DNA of 64,000 nucleotides from an uncultured bacterium (GTDB lineage Bacteria > Bacillota > Clostridia > Lachnospirales > Lachnospiraceae), in assembly GCA_947073545.1 (NCBI GenBank), contig CAMTMP010000006.1:62001-126000 (forward strand), written 5' to 3'. Position 1 is the first letter of the stretch. Every line of letters begins with the position of its first letter. The notes beneath the pieces are model-generated. The model saw only the letters and a program-made list of their open reading frames with translations, did no database searches and was not told the origin of the DNA. Below, one piece after another: positions 1 through 7,710 of the stretch. The position numbers and the translations under genes were made by a program.

Positions 1-583
1 TGGTAATCATTAGAAAAATACTGACAAGAATGTTTTCGGGGTGGTCGTAAAGGGTATATGGGAAAAAGGCGATGCTGGAGAGACTGCAATAAAAGAATAC
101 GGGAATCAGGCAGATTTCCCATCTGCTCTTTTCCAGATCCCGCTCGCAGAATTTAAAAATCATATCTCTTATTTTAAAGCAGAGTACCAATAAAATAACC
201 ACATGGGACAGCAGACTTCCAGCCATTGCGAGTCCGATACTGCCTGTAAAAATGTAGAGGATAGATGCGGTTATGCTTCCGGCCGCTACATAGTTGGAGG
301 CGCTTAATCCCACGAAAAGCGTTCTGCTGTCCCGCTTTTCTGAGATCAGGAGACCGGTAAGCTGTGCGACGGCTATCTGCGCGATTGTTGTAAAAAAGTA
401 AAATAATGGGCTGTCTGTGATAAAATTTAGTTTCAACTGATTCATTACGGTTGTCAGAAGAAAGGAAAGGAAGCAGACTGCCAGCGTTTTCCTCCTGGAA
501 TAACGGTGTATCGTAAATAGATAGACGAAAACCAAAAAGAAAATGTGAGTCATCATATAAGATATATTCTTAACGTAGATCAT
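1..583 (-). CDS. GHKL-type sensor histidine kinase, N-terminal membrane part (truncated by window edge)
   Basis: I translated this on the reverse strand from the ATG at 583, which overlaps the stop of the response-regulator gene as ATGA, the usual sign of translational coupling. The visible ~194 residues are almost entirely hydrophobic helices (starting MIYVKNISYMMTHIFF), about five or six membrane passes. The catalytic ATPase part would lie beyond position 1. A polytopic N-terminus directly downstream of a LytTR regulator is typical of AgrC/BlpH-like peptide-sensing kinases, so that role is inferred from context. No histidine or ATP-binding motif is in view. Confidence 0.7.
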   Translation of the reverse strand, partial: MIYVKNISYMMTHIFFLVFVYLFTIHRYSRRKTLAVCFLSFLLTTVMNQLKLNFITDSPLFYFFTTIAQIAVAQLTGLLISEKRDSRTLFVGLSASNYVAAGSITASILYIFTGSIGLAMAGSLLSHVVILLVLCFKIRDMIFKFCERDLEKSRWEICLIPVFFYCSLSSIAFFPYTLYDHPENILVSIFLMIT

Positions 584-1326
584 GTCATTCCCCCACCGAT
601 ATTGCCGGAGACAAAGAGAAGATACTCCCGCTTGACAGTGGCAGCCTTTGCCCGGCTGACGGGCAGACGTTTGCCGGATTCCATGATAATGCTGTCAGGG
701 GTCAGCTGCTTTACATAGTCCAGATTGACAAGAAAGGACTTGTGAATCTGCAAAAAATTTCTCTGTGCAGTGATTTCCTGTGTCTCCTCCTCAAAGGATT
801 TTCTGATAAACAGGCTTTTCAGGATCTCGCCGTCCGTCATATGCACTTCCAGCTTCCTGCCTGCGTTTTCCACATACTCGATCTTGGAGTAGGGTCTCTG
901 CAAAAGACCGTCCTTTGTCTTGATCAGACAGAGGGAATCCACTCTCAGTTTAGCATAGGAAAAGGAATAGTCTAACGCCTCAAACAGTCTGTTCTCGTCA
1001 ATGGGCTTCAGGAGATATCTTACCGCATGTACGCCGTAGGCATCCAGGGCATAATCCTCCGAGGAGGTAATGTAAATGATCACACTTTCACAGCCGGACA
1101 TTCGAATCAGGTTGCCTATGTCAATCCCGGTCCGCCTCGGCATCAGCATATCCAGTATATAAATATCTGTCAATTTTCCTGTTGAAATCTTCTGGTACAG
1201 TCTGGAGGGATCGGAGAATTTCTCCAGTTCAAACTCTTTGTCAGGGTGCAGTGATTTATATTTTAATAACAGCTTCTCCGTATGTAGAAGATCTTTGATG
1301 CTGTCATCACAGATGGTGATTTTCAT
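580..1326 (-). CDS. LytTR-family response regulator (AgrA/BlpR-like)
   Basis: A 248-aa protein with an N-terminal receiver domain (roughly residues 1-120): acidic pair DD near residue 7, the phosphoacceptor Asp in ILDMLMP near residue 59 and the conserved Lys in LLKPIDE near 107. It is followed by a LytTR DNA-binding domain (about 135-240) that includes FLQIHKSFLVNLDYV and LPVSRAK. Such regulators work as cytoplasmic transcription factors phosphorylated by a GHKL kinase. The kinase gene follows with a 4-base overlap. Target genes are not evident. The diverging small genes at 1369 onward are candidates by position only. Confidence 0.9.
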   Translation of the reverse strand: MKITICDDSIKDLLHTEKLLLKYKSLHPDKEFELEKFSDPSRLYQKISTGKLTDIYILDMLMPRRTGIDIGNLIRMSGCESVIIYITSSEDYALDAYGVHAVRYLLKPIDENRLFEALDYSFSYAKLRVDSLCLIKTKDGLLQRPYSKIEYVENAGRKLEVHMTDGEILKSLFIRKSFEEETQEITAQRNFLQIHKSFLVNLDYVKQLTPDSIIMESGKRLPVSRAKAATVKREYLLFVSGNIGGGMT

Positions 1327-1368
1327 AATACGACTGATTCCTTTCCGTTTAACCGTATTTTAAGTGGC

Positions 1369-1599
1369 ATGTCGAAATGTTGTAATGCTAATATAAATTA
1401 TATCGAGCCTGGGGAGAATTTATCAACCGATTCTTCAGGGAAATTTTGGGCTGATTGCGAAAAATTAACAGGTAAATGCGAAGAAGTGAAATTGACGGAA
1501 AAACCGGGGCTGGATAGTATAGAAAGTGCAGATCCGGAAACTTGTAAAGCGGTCTGCATGCTTATGAAAAAGAGAGACAGACAGGAGGAAGCATTATGA
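1369..1599 (+). CDS. Small cysteine-containing hypothetical protein
   Basis: A possible 76-aa protein with six cysteines (KCC near the start, then DCEKLTGKC and ETCKAVC), no signal peptide and no family I recognise. Its TGA overlaps the ATG of the next gene as ATGA, and the next gene's GGAGGA ribosome-binding site lies inside it, so it may be coupled to the lipoprotein gene. It starts only 43 bases from the divergent regulator gene and lacks a good Shine-Dalgarno sequence, so it could be spurious or a remnant of a longer gene. Confidence 0.4.
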   Translation: MSKCCNANINYIEPGENLSTDSSGKFWADCEKLTGKCEEVKLTEKPGLDSIESADPETCKAVCMLMKKRDRQEEAL

Positions 1600-2120
1600 A
1601 AAAATGGAAATGGTTGTTGATTGTGGGAACGATGGTTGTGGGATGTATGGGCTGCGGCGCGCAAAAGCCGGAGGAGACCGGGGCGGTGGATGTCAAGCCT
1701 GTGGATGTGGTGCAGCCGGTGAGCAGCCCGGAGGAAACTGAATCTGAGAATGCGCCGACAGAGAGTGAGACGGAAGAAAAAAATAACAGTTACAGTGATT
1801 TAGAGCAAAAAGCGGCGGACGGAGATACGGCGGCTTTTGCGGCGCAGATTCAGGCAGCGGTGGAGGCCGAAGATATGGAGGCGCTTGCGAAGCTGTGCGC
1901 CTTTCCGCTTGCCGTAAACGGAGAGGTTATCGAGAGCGAGGAAGCGTTTATGGCGCTTGGAACCGACATTGTGTTTACGGAGGAAAGGTGCGCGGTAATC
2001 GGTGCGGTGGATGTTTCTGCACTGGAGGAGACGATGGCGGGCGTCATTATGGGAGACGCGACACCCAACATTATTTTCAAATCTGTGGAGGGAGAGCTTT
2101 GTATAACGGGAATTAATTGA
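1596..2120 (+). CDS. Small lipoprotein of unknown function
   Basis: 174 aa. The N-terminus is a lipoprotein signal: charged MKKWKW, a hydrophobic stretch, then a VVGCMGC region offering two lipobox cysteines (near residues 17 and 20). A Pro/Glu/Thr-rich low-complexity linker (about 25-65) leads to a compact ~110-residue domain beginning near SDLEQKAADGD. That domain resembles the small alpha/beta folds found at the end of many clostridial lipoproteins, but I cannot name it. GGAGGA lies just upstream of the ATG. It is expected on the outer face of the membrane. A hairpin terminator follows at 2185. Confidence 0.75.
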   Translation: MKKWKWLLIVGTMVVGCMGCGAQKPEETGAVDVKPVDVVQPVSSPEETESENAPTESETEEKNNSYSDLEQKAADGDTAAFAAQIQAAVEAEDMEALAKLCAFPLAVNGEVIESEEAFMALGTDIVFTEERCAVIGAVDVSALEETMAGVIMGDATPNIIFKSVEGELCITGIN

Positions 2121-2184
2121 CCGTTCGCACCAAATAATCGTAAATGCATAGGAAATCCAATGTGGGCATGAATAACATTGAAGG

Positions 2185-2218
2185 AAAAGCAGAGGTTCGG
2201 GAAGATCTCTGCTTTTCA
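2185..2218 (+). terminator. Rho-independent terminator after the lipoprotein gene
   Basis: A perfect 10-bp stem AAAAGCAGAG / CTCTGCTTTT with a 12-base loop, whose 3' arm ends in a run of T. It lies 65 bases past the lipoprotein stop. It is also usable by the opposite strand because the left arm starts with an A run. Confidence 0.75.
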
Positions 2219-2367
2219 AATTTGTGCGTCTGCATTATACTATAATTAAACGTGGGTGATGCAGCAAAAATATTTTTTCGGAAAGGAAAGGAATGAGCTT
2301 TGCAGGACGTATTACTTATGAAACAGCAGCACAGAGATTAAGTACTGCCACGGGATGAAGACGGAAA

Positions 2368-3246
2368 TCAAAGGCCTACGACAAACGCAAAGTAACCACA
2401 TCCGGTATTAAATAGCAGACTGTAGTCGAAAGCGCCCGCGTAAAATGCATGCCGGAACTGCTCGGAGGTCATGAAGTGGCTGCTTTCCAGATGGTATTGT
2501 AAAGCCAGATCACAGCGGATGGCTACCTGCTCCGTGATCTGGATGGCAAGCTCTTTGCCGATAGACAGGACAAGCTGATCCATCTTATTTAAAGGGATAT
2601 TCAGAATAGAGCTTACGGCCCGCAGGACAAGGTTTTCTTCCAGTGCCATAAATATTTGGACTTCTTCGTGATCTATTGAGAGATAGGTCAGCCGGATAAT
2701 CATACTCTGGCCAAAGTTCTCGCCGCTGTAGTGCTCGCTGACAATTTCCGTGGGAAGCCGGAAGACTTCCCGTATGGTGTCTGACAGTGCGTTTTCCAGC
2801 GCTTTCATTTCTTCTCCGGTATGATCGGTTTTCCATTTATTTGAAATCAGTCCGGCGATGGCCCGATCTTCGATTATGATATGGGTGGTGAGCCACCCGA
2901 CACAGATACCGAGAAAATGATGGATGGATTTTTCGGAATAGCCGGATTCCGTGAGATCTTTTTCGAGGATCGGCAGTGTTTTGAAACGCATGTCATCGTG
3001 CAGGCGCTTGTGTATTTGGTATTCGGAATAACCGATTGACTGCATATATGCCTCTTCGTCGGCAAAGTGCTGTATGGCGTAATTTTTAAAATACTTGATA
3101 CCCTCGGCGCAGGCCCATTGTCCGCTGCTCTCTTCTTTGCTTAATGTGATCAGTCGGTGTACGATAGAGAATAGCTTTCGATGTGCTTTGTCGATGGAAT
3201 CAACGCCGATGTTAAATCGTTTATCCCATTCTGCTTCTTTCGGCAT
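2368..3246 (-). CDS. Bacteriohemerythrin with C-terminal CheX-like domain
   Basis: 292 aa from the start chosen here. Residues ~8-140 are a hemerythrin domain with its iron ligands: IDKAHRKLF, HFADEEAYM with a following HKRLHDD, and TTHIIIEDRAI. It should bind a di-iron centre and sense, store or carry O2 in the cytoplasm. The C-terminal ~150 residues, around LVLSIGKELAIQITEQVA, resemble CheX-type phosphatase folds, which is weaker recognition. The reading frame stays open upstream to an ATG at 3336, but that ATG has no ribosome-binding site, whereas AGGAG sits 5 bases before 3246 and the family normally begins just before the WDKRFNIG segment. It is divergent from the SOD-like gene. Confidence 0.85.
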   Translation of the reverse strand: MPKEAEWDKRFNIGVDSIDKAHRKLFSIVHRLITLSKEESSGQWACAEGIKYFKNYAIQHFADEEAYMQSIGYSEYQIHKRLHDDMRFKTLPILEKDLTESGYSEKSIHHFLGICVGWLTTHIIIEDRAIAGLISNKWKTDHTGEEMKALENALSDTIREVFRLPTEIVSEHYSGENFGQSMIIRLTYLSIDHEEVQIFMALEENLVLRAVSSILNIPLNKMDQLVLSIGKELAIQITEQVAIRCDLALQYHLESSHFMTSEQFRHAFYAGAFDYSLLFNTGCGYFAFVVGL

Positions 3247-3424
3247 TGGTGCTCCTTGCTCCATTGCTTGCAAAGGTTTTTCGGGTTCGCAAGTGGGGTT
3301 TGCTCTATTACTGTATTGTATGTCGAAGTTTGGCATATTGTGTCGTGGCAGAAAAAATTTTTCCGGTCTTCACCACTTTGCGCAGATGTCATAAAATAAC
3401 CTTAAAACATGTGGGAGTTATTTT

Positions 3425-3922
3425 ATGCCAAATTACGAAATTACACCGGGAACCGCCTTTACACAGCTTTTGATCCGCAATTACCCGGGCGCCATAGCGT
3501 GGATAAACGGCAGTGAACAGTATCCCGATTTAAACGGTTCGGTCAGATTTTATCACACTTCCTATGGCGGTGTGCTTGTGGAAGCGGAAATCTTCGGACT
3601 TCCCAACATCGATATTCCTGGAGCCAGCAGCTTTTATGCCATGCATATACACGATTCGGGGGACTGCAGCGATCATTTCACCCATACGGGACTGCACTAT
3701 AACCCGAGAAATATGCCGCATCCCGGTCACGCAGGCGATATGCCGCCTCTTCTCGGGAATCAGGGATATGCATTCAGCGTCTTTTATGATAAGAGGTTCA
3801 CCATTCAGGAGATTATCGGGAGATCCGTAATTATACATGAAAAACCCGATGACTTTACGTCCCAGCCGGCCGGAAACGCCGGGAACAAAATAGCCTGCGG
3901 AACGATAGAATGGGTCGCCTGA
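3425..3922 (+). CDS. Cu/Zn superoxide dismutase-like protein
   Basis: 165 aa, cytoplasmic by appearance because there is no signal peptide. The Cu,Zn-SOD signature is clear: HIH copper ligands near residue 76, GLHYNP, HPGHAGDMP supplying the bridging and zinc ligands plus the Asp, GRSVIIH for the last copper histidine, and the GNAG..ACG block. The Cys pair is also present. The usual active-site arginine in the GNAGSRLACG block is lysine here (GNAGNKIACG), which may lower activity. It either removes superoxide or only binds metal. Start: GGGAG lies 7 bases before the ATG. It is unusual in a strict anaerobe and sits beside a hemerythrin gene. Confidence 0.85.
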   Translation: MPNYEITPGTAFTQLLIRNYPGAIAWINGSEQYPDLNGSVRFYHTSYGGVLVEAEIFGLPNIDIPGASSFYAMHIHDSGDCSDHFTHTGLHYNPRNMPHPGHAGDMPPLLGNQGYAFSVFYDKRFTIQEIIGRSVIIHEKPDDFTSQPAGNAGNKIACGTIEWVA

Positions 3923-3944
3923 AAGGGCGGGAAACGAGGTACAC

Positions 3945-5990
3945 ATGAGAAGAAAAACCATACGCCGTATAGGGGCATATCTATTGCTGGCACAATTGCT
4001 TTTTTCAACGGTGATTCCATGTCGCGCGGCGCAAACCGTCTCCGACGAGGCGGCAGATTCCGGCGTGGATCGGCCGTTTATTACGTCAGTCAGCATTTCT
4101 CCCGGAACCGCTGTTGTCTCTAGGGATGCGAAATGCAGCTTTACGGCGTATGTAGCCGGGGTAAATGATTACAGCAGGGAGGTTGTGTGGAGCATTTCCG
4201 GGCAGACGAGCCAAAGTACTTTTATCGATACGAACGGTGTTTTAAATGTGGCTTCCGACGAAAATGCCCCCTCCATCGTGGTGAAGGCGGTTTCCAGACA
4301 GGACAGCAATTACAGCGCGGCGGCGCTTGTGTTCGTGCAGACCGTTACATACGATCTGCAGGTGAAGGTTTCTCCGGAAAACGGCGGTACGGTGAATGGC
4401 GGCGGCACGGTAAAAGAGGGAGACAACGTCGTGATTGCGGCTTCCCCGAATGAGGGATTCGACTTTGAGGGCTGGACGTTAAACGGGAACCGGGTCTCTC
4501 AGGATTTGCAGTACACGGTCAATAATGTACGCGGCGATGCGACGTATGTGGCGGAGTTTCGGCCGGTAAGCTGCCGGATTACCGTCAATGTCAATGATAC
4601 CAATGCCGGCACGGCGACGGAAAGCCGGGATGTAAACTATGGAGAGGGCTTGGCGCTGGAGGCATGGGCGAAGGCCGGATATCAGTTCGAAGGCTGGACG
4701 GAAAACGGGAATACGGTCAGTAAAGACAGCAGGATGCAGCTGGACCGCATCACCGGTTCCCGAACGTTTACCGCGGTGTTCTCCAAGAAAAATGAGCAGC
4801 CGAAAACTTATACCATCACCGCCTCCGCATCCTCGGAAAACGGCACAATTATGCCTGTGGGGAAAAGTACGGTTAAGGAGGGGGAGAGCCTTTTTTATAC
4901 CATAACTCCCAAAAGCGGATATGCTGTCAAGTCAGTGTACGTGGACGGAAAAGCGGTGGGCTGGATGGACTCTTTTCATTTTACGGATGTGAGGGGCAAT
5001 CATACGATTTCCGTGGATTTTGCGGAATCCCCCTCAAAAGATAAAAACAATGCGTCGGCTGAAAAACCGGAGCAGAAAGACAATAAGACGGATCAAAAGA
5101 CCGATACGGCGGATCGGGATAAGGGAAACGATCAGGCGAAAGAAAGCGGTCAGGATAAAGAGGAAGAGAAGGATAAACCGGATCAGGATAACGACACGGA
5201 AAAAAACGACGACGAAGGAGCGGCGGAAGATTTTGACGGAAAGACGCAGGAAAACAGGCTGACGGGTACATTGAAACACATGAACGTTTCCGTGGAGGAG
5301 GCGGAGCGGCTTGTGAAGGGCAACAACGACGCAGAGCTGATGAGCGGCGCGCTGGAGACCGGAGATCTGCAGGTGACGATTCACAATGATTTTTCGGATG
5401 CGGAGCAGGAAATTTCATATTACAATTTTGAAGCGGTCGTGGACTATTTCCTGAGCGGCGAGGAGAAGATGGAGCTGCTGCGTGGGAACGCACCGGCTGC
5501 CATTCATCTGTACATAGAGGACACCAACGGGAAGGAGTCTGCGCAGGTGCAGAAAGGCTTTGCGAAGTATAAGATGCCGGGCATGAATATCGGGCAGTAC
5601 TTCGAGGTATCCCTCACAGCGGAGAAACAGGGGGAAATGCAGACGATTTCCGGGCTCCCGACGGCGTTGAAAGTGGTGGTGGATGTGCCGGAGCGCTTAA
5701 AGGCGGAGAAACGGCAGTTTTATGTTTTGCAATTACACACAAAGGAAGAAGGAGGCCGGGAATTTGCGCAGTTTGCGGACGAGGATGAAAATCCGGACAC
5801 AATTACATTTCATACCGATAAATTTTCGCCGTGTGCGATCGCCTATATTGACTGGAACGCGGAAGACGGGGAAACGGGAGCGGCCAAAAGCCGTGGGATG
5901 CGAAACGCGGCAGGGATTGTGATTGTCCTGCTGGCGGTGGTTGTGACAGTGACGGGGATGCTGTATATCGCCGGAAAAAAGAGACGATAG
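3945..5990 (+). CDS. Cell-surface protein with Ig-like and InlB-type repeats
   Basis: 681 aa. There is a signal peptide with a hydrophobic stretch about 11-30 ending near CRAA. A Big_2-like Ig domain (about 45-130) is followed by three divergent InlB B-repeat (bacterial repeat) domains at ~132-210, 211-280 and 288-360, each with the GYxFEGW or equivalent core and a final xxAxF strand. A Lys/Asp/Glu-rich linker (~363-432) leads to a C-terminal domain (~440-640), one membrane helix (about 655-677) and a KKRR stop-transfer tail. It is therefore anchored in the membrane with its repeats exposed, probably through the wall. Ligand unknown. GAGGT precedes the ATG. The vWA-like gene starts 21 bases downstream, so the two may be co-transcribed. 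Confidence 0.85.
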   Translation: MRRKTIRRIGAYLLLAQLLFSTVIPCRAAQTVSDEAADSGVDRPFITSVSISPGTAVVSRDAKCSFTAYVAGVNDYSREVVWSISGQTSQSTFIDTNGVLNVASDENAPSIVVKAVSRQDSNYSAAALVFVQTVTYDLQVKVSPENGGTVNGGGTVKEGDNVVIAASPNEGFDFEGWTLNGNRVSQDLQYTVNNVRGDATYVAEFRPVSCRITVNVNDTNAGTATESRDVNYGEGLALEAWAKAGYQFEGWTENGNTVSKDSRMQLDRITGSRTFTAVFSKKNEQPKTYTITASASSENGTIMPVGKSTVKEGESLFYTITPKSGYAVKSVYVDGKAVGWMDSFHFTDVRGNHTISVDFAESPSKDKNNASAEKPEQKDNKTDQKTDTADRDKGNDQAKESGQDKEEEKDKPDQDNDTEKNDDEGAAEDFDGKTQENRLTGTLKHMNVSVEEAERLVKGNNDAELMSGALETGDLQVTIHNDFSDAEQEISYYNFEAVVDYFLSGEEKMELLRGNAPAAIHLYIEDTNGKESAQVQKGFAKYKMPGMNIGQYFEVSLTAEKQGEMQTISGLPTALKVVVDVPERLKAEKRQFYVLQLHTKEEGGREFAQFADEDENPDTITFHTDKFSPCAIAYIDWNAEDGETGAAKSRGMRNAAGIVIVLLAVVVTVTGMLYIAGKKRR

Positions 5991-6011
5991 AAACAGGGGA
6001 AGGATGCGGAC

Positions 6012-6524
6012 ATGGAGCTTTCAGAGATCGGTGCATTGCAGATTGCGAAAAGGGTAGATGCGATCTTGCATGTGCCGGGAAATTATCGGGGCGGCAATCT
6101 GGAAATGACAATCGTGATTGACACGTCTCTGGAACGGGAAGATTTTGGCGAAGCGGTGGCCGCCGTGGTCAGGGCATTAAAGCGGAGCAATGAGATTTTT
6201 CGAAACGTGCGGCTCAATCTCGTATACTGGGGACAGGAAATTTCTTCGAAGGTGACGCCGATGGCCATGCTGATGACGGGAGGGGCGTTTCGGGAGTACC
6301 GCTCTTGTCCGCAGAAAAAAAGGTATGAGGAGCTGTTTGCGTATTTGAAAAAGTTTCATGCCAGAAGCAAGGTGGTTTTGGTGTTTACTGACGGGAAACA
6401 TGAGGTTTCGGACGCGCAGGCGGCAAGGGATGCACTTTCGCCGTTTTTGAAAAGCAAGCTTTTGCTGATATCGGAGCGGGTTGTGAGCGGGACAGAGTTT
6501 TTGCTGGGAAGATGGAAGCAATAG
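6012..6524 (+). CDS. Small von Willebrand A-like cytoplasmic protein
   Basis: 170 aa without signal peptide or membrane segment. The pattern of alternating strands and helices, with MTIVIDTSLERED near residue 32 and KVVLVFTDGKHEVSD near 118, fits a vWA-like Rossmann fold, but the canonical MIDAS DxSxS is altered to DTSLE, so metal binding is uncertain. I cannot assign a function. GGAAGGA lies 8 bases before the ATG. It follows the surface-protein gene closely and ends ahead of a clear promoter for the next operon. Confidence 0.6.
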   Translation: MELSEIGALQIAKRVDAILHVPGNYRGGNLEMTIVIDTSLEREDFGEAVAAVVRALKRSNEIFRNVRLNLVYWGQEISSKVTPMAMLMTGGAFREYRSCPQKKRYEELFAYLKKFHARSKVVLVFTDGKHEVSDAQAARDALSPFLKSKLLLISERVVSGTEFLLGRWKQ

Positions 6525-6569
6525 ATACGAAGGAGATTGCGGAGAGTGGAATGTAAGGGAAAGAAATGA

Positions 6570-6598
6570 TTGATTTTTATCTTCTGAGTTGCTATACT
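6570..6598 (+). promoter_or_regulatory. Housekeeping promoter for the first sugar-sensing operon
   Basis: TTGATT (6570-6575), a 17-base spacer and TATACT (6593-6598). The leader of about 130 bases holds a small hairpin (TGTAAG / CTTACA near 6674-6695) before the first start codon at 6733. Confidence 0.6.
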
Positions 6599-6732
6599 AT
6601 GTTCAACAGTAGAAAATGATTGGAGAGACAATATCCTGTCGCAGATCAGATGAATATTTGAGGGAAGATCAATGTAAGTCTTAACGGGCTTACATATGTT
6701 CTTTCCTTTTGCTTTTTTAGGAATAAGGTAAA

Positions 6733-7707
6733 ATGAGACTTTTAATAAATCGGATGAAAACTGCATTTTGCACAATAGGGGTAGCGCTGGTTCTTTTTGG
6801 TGCACTGGCTGTTCTTGACAAAAACAATGATTTTTCTCTTGCACAGAGGGAAAGTGCGCACAAATTCGGAGCAACGTATATGACCATGAACAATCCGTTC
6901 TTTGAGGTGATCGACGAAACGGTACGTGCTACCGTGGAATCAAACGGGGATATTCTTATCACAAGAGACCCGGCTCTTGATGCGGTCAGACAGACGCAGC
7001 AGATTTATGACCTGATAGATGAGGGCGTGGAAGCCATATTTATTGCACCTGTTGATTTTGAGAAGATTATTCCCGCTGTCGAGTATGGGAGGGAGAAGGG
7101 CGTAAAAATCATATTTGTGGACACGGAGATTTATGATGAAACGCTGGCGGACTGTATCGTTGTTTCAGATAACTATCATGCGGGAGTTCTCTGTGCCGGG
7201 TATCTTCTGCAAAAAAAGGCGGAGGGAAAGATTCTGATCTTTGAACATCCGACTACCAAATCTTCAAATGACCGCGTGGAGGGATTTGTAGACACGATGG
7301 AGATGAACGGGAACTTTGAGATTGTGGGCAGGCTGGACTATGCAGGACAGCTTGAGATCGCCATGCCTTTGATGATTGACGAACTGAAAAAGGGTACGGA
7401 TTTTGATGTTGTTTTTTCCATCAACGATGTGGGCGCTCTTGGCGTGATGGCAGCACTGAAGGATTATGGGAAATTGGACGGTATATCTGTTCTTGGGGTG
7501 GATGGCGCGCCGGAGGCGAAGTCCATGATAAGAGAAAAAATCATGCTCGCAACGTCGGCCCAGTATCCGTCGGAAATCGGACAGAATGCGGTGGATCAGC
7601 TTTACAATATGATAGAAGGCAGGCCTGCTGAAAAGAGAATAAAAGTTTCGGTCAACTTAATCAGTGAAGAAAATATAAACGAATTTAGCACAAAGGGATG
7701 GCAGTAA
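6733..7707 (+). CDS. Membrane-anchored sugar-binding sensor protein (periplasmic-binding family 4)
   Basis: 324 aa. It has one N-terminal hydrophobic helix (about 11-28) with no lipobox cysteine, then a type-I periplasmic-binding fold of the RbsB/ChvE class: ATYMTMNNPFF strand, IFIAPVDFEKI, IIFVDTEIYDE, ISVLGVDGAPEAK hinge segments and a C-terminal EENINEF. Three bases separate it from the kinase gene. A binding protein anchored rather than lipidated, in an operon with a kinase and regulator and upstream of a complete ABC transporter that has its own lipoprotein, most likely presents external sugar to the kinase. That role is inferred from organisation. Confidence 0.85.
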   Translation: MRLLINRMKTAFCTIGVALVLFGALAVLDKNNDFSLAQRESAHKFGATYMTMNNPFFEVIDETVRATVESNGDILITRDPALDAVRQTQQIYDLIDEGVEAIFIAPVDFEKIIPAVEYGREKGVKIIFVDTEIYDETLADCIVVSDNYHAGVLCAGYLLQKKAEGKILIFEHPTTKSSNDRVEGFVDTMEMNGNFEIVGRLDYAGQLEIAMPLMIDELKKGTDFDVVFSINDVGALGVMAALKDYGKLDGISVLGVDGAPEAKSMIREKIMLATSAQYPSEIGQNAVDQLYNMIEGRPAEKRIKVSVNLISEENINEFSTKGWQ

Positions 7708-7710
7708 CAA

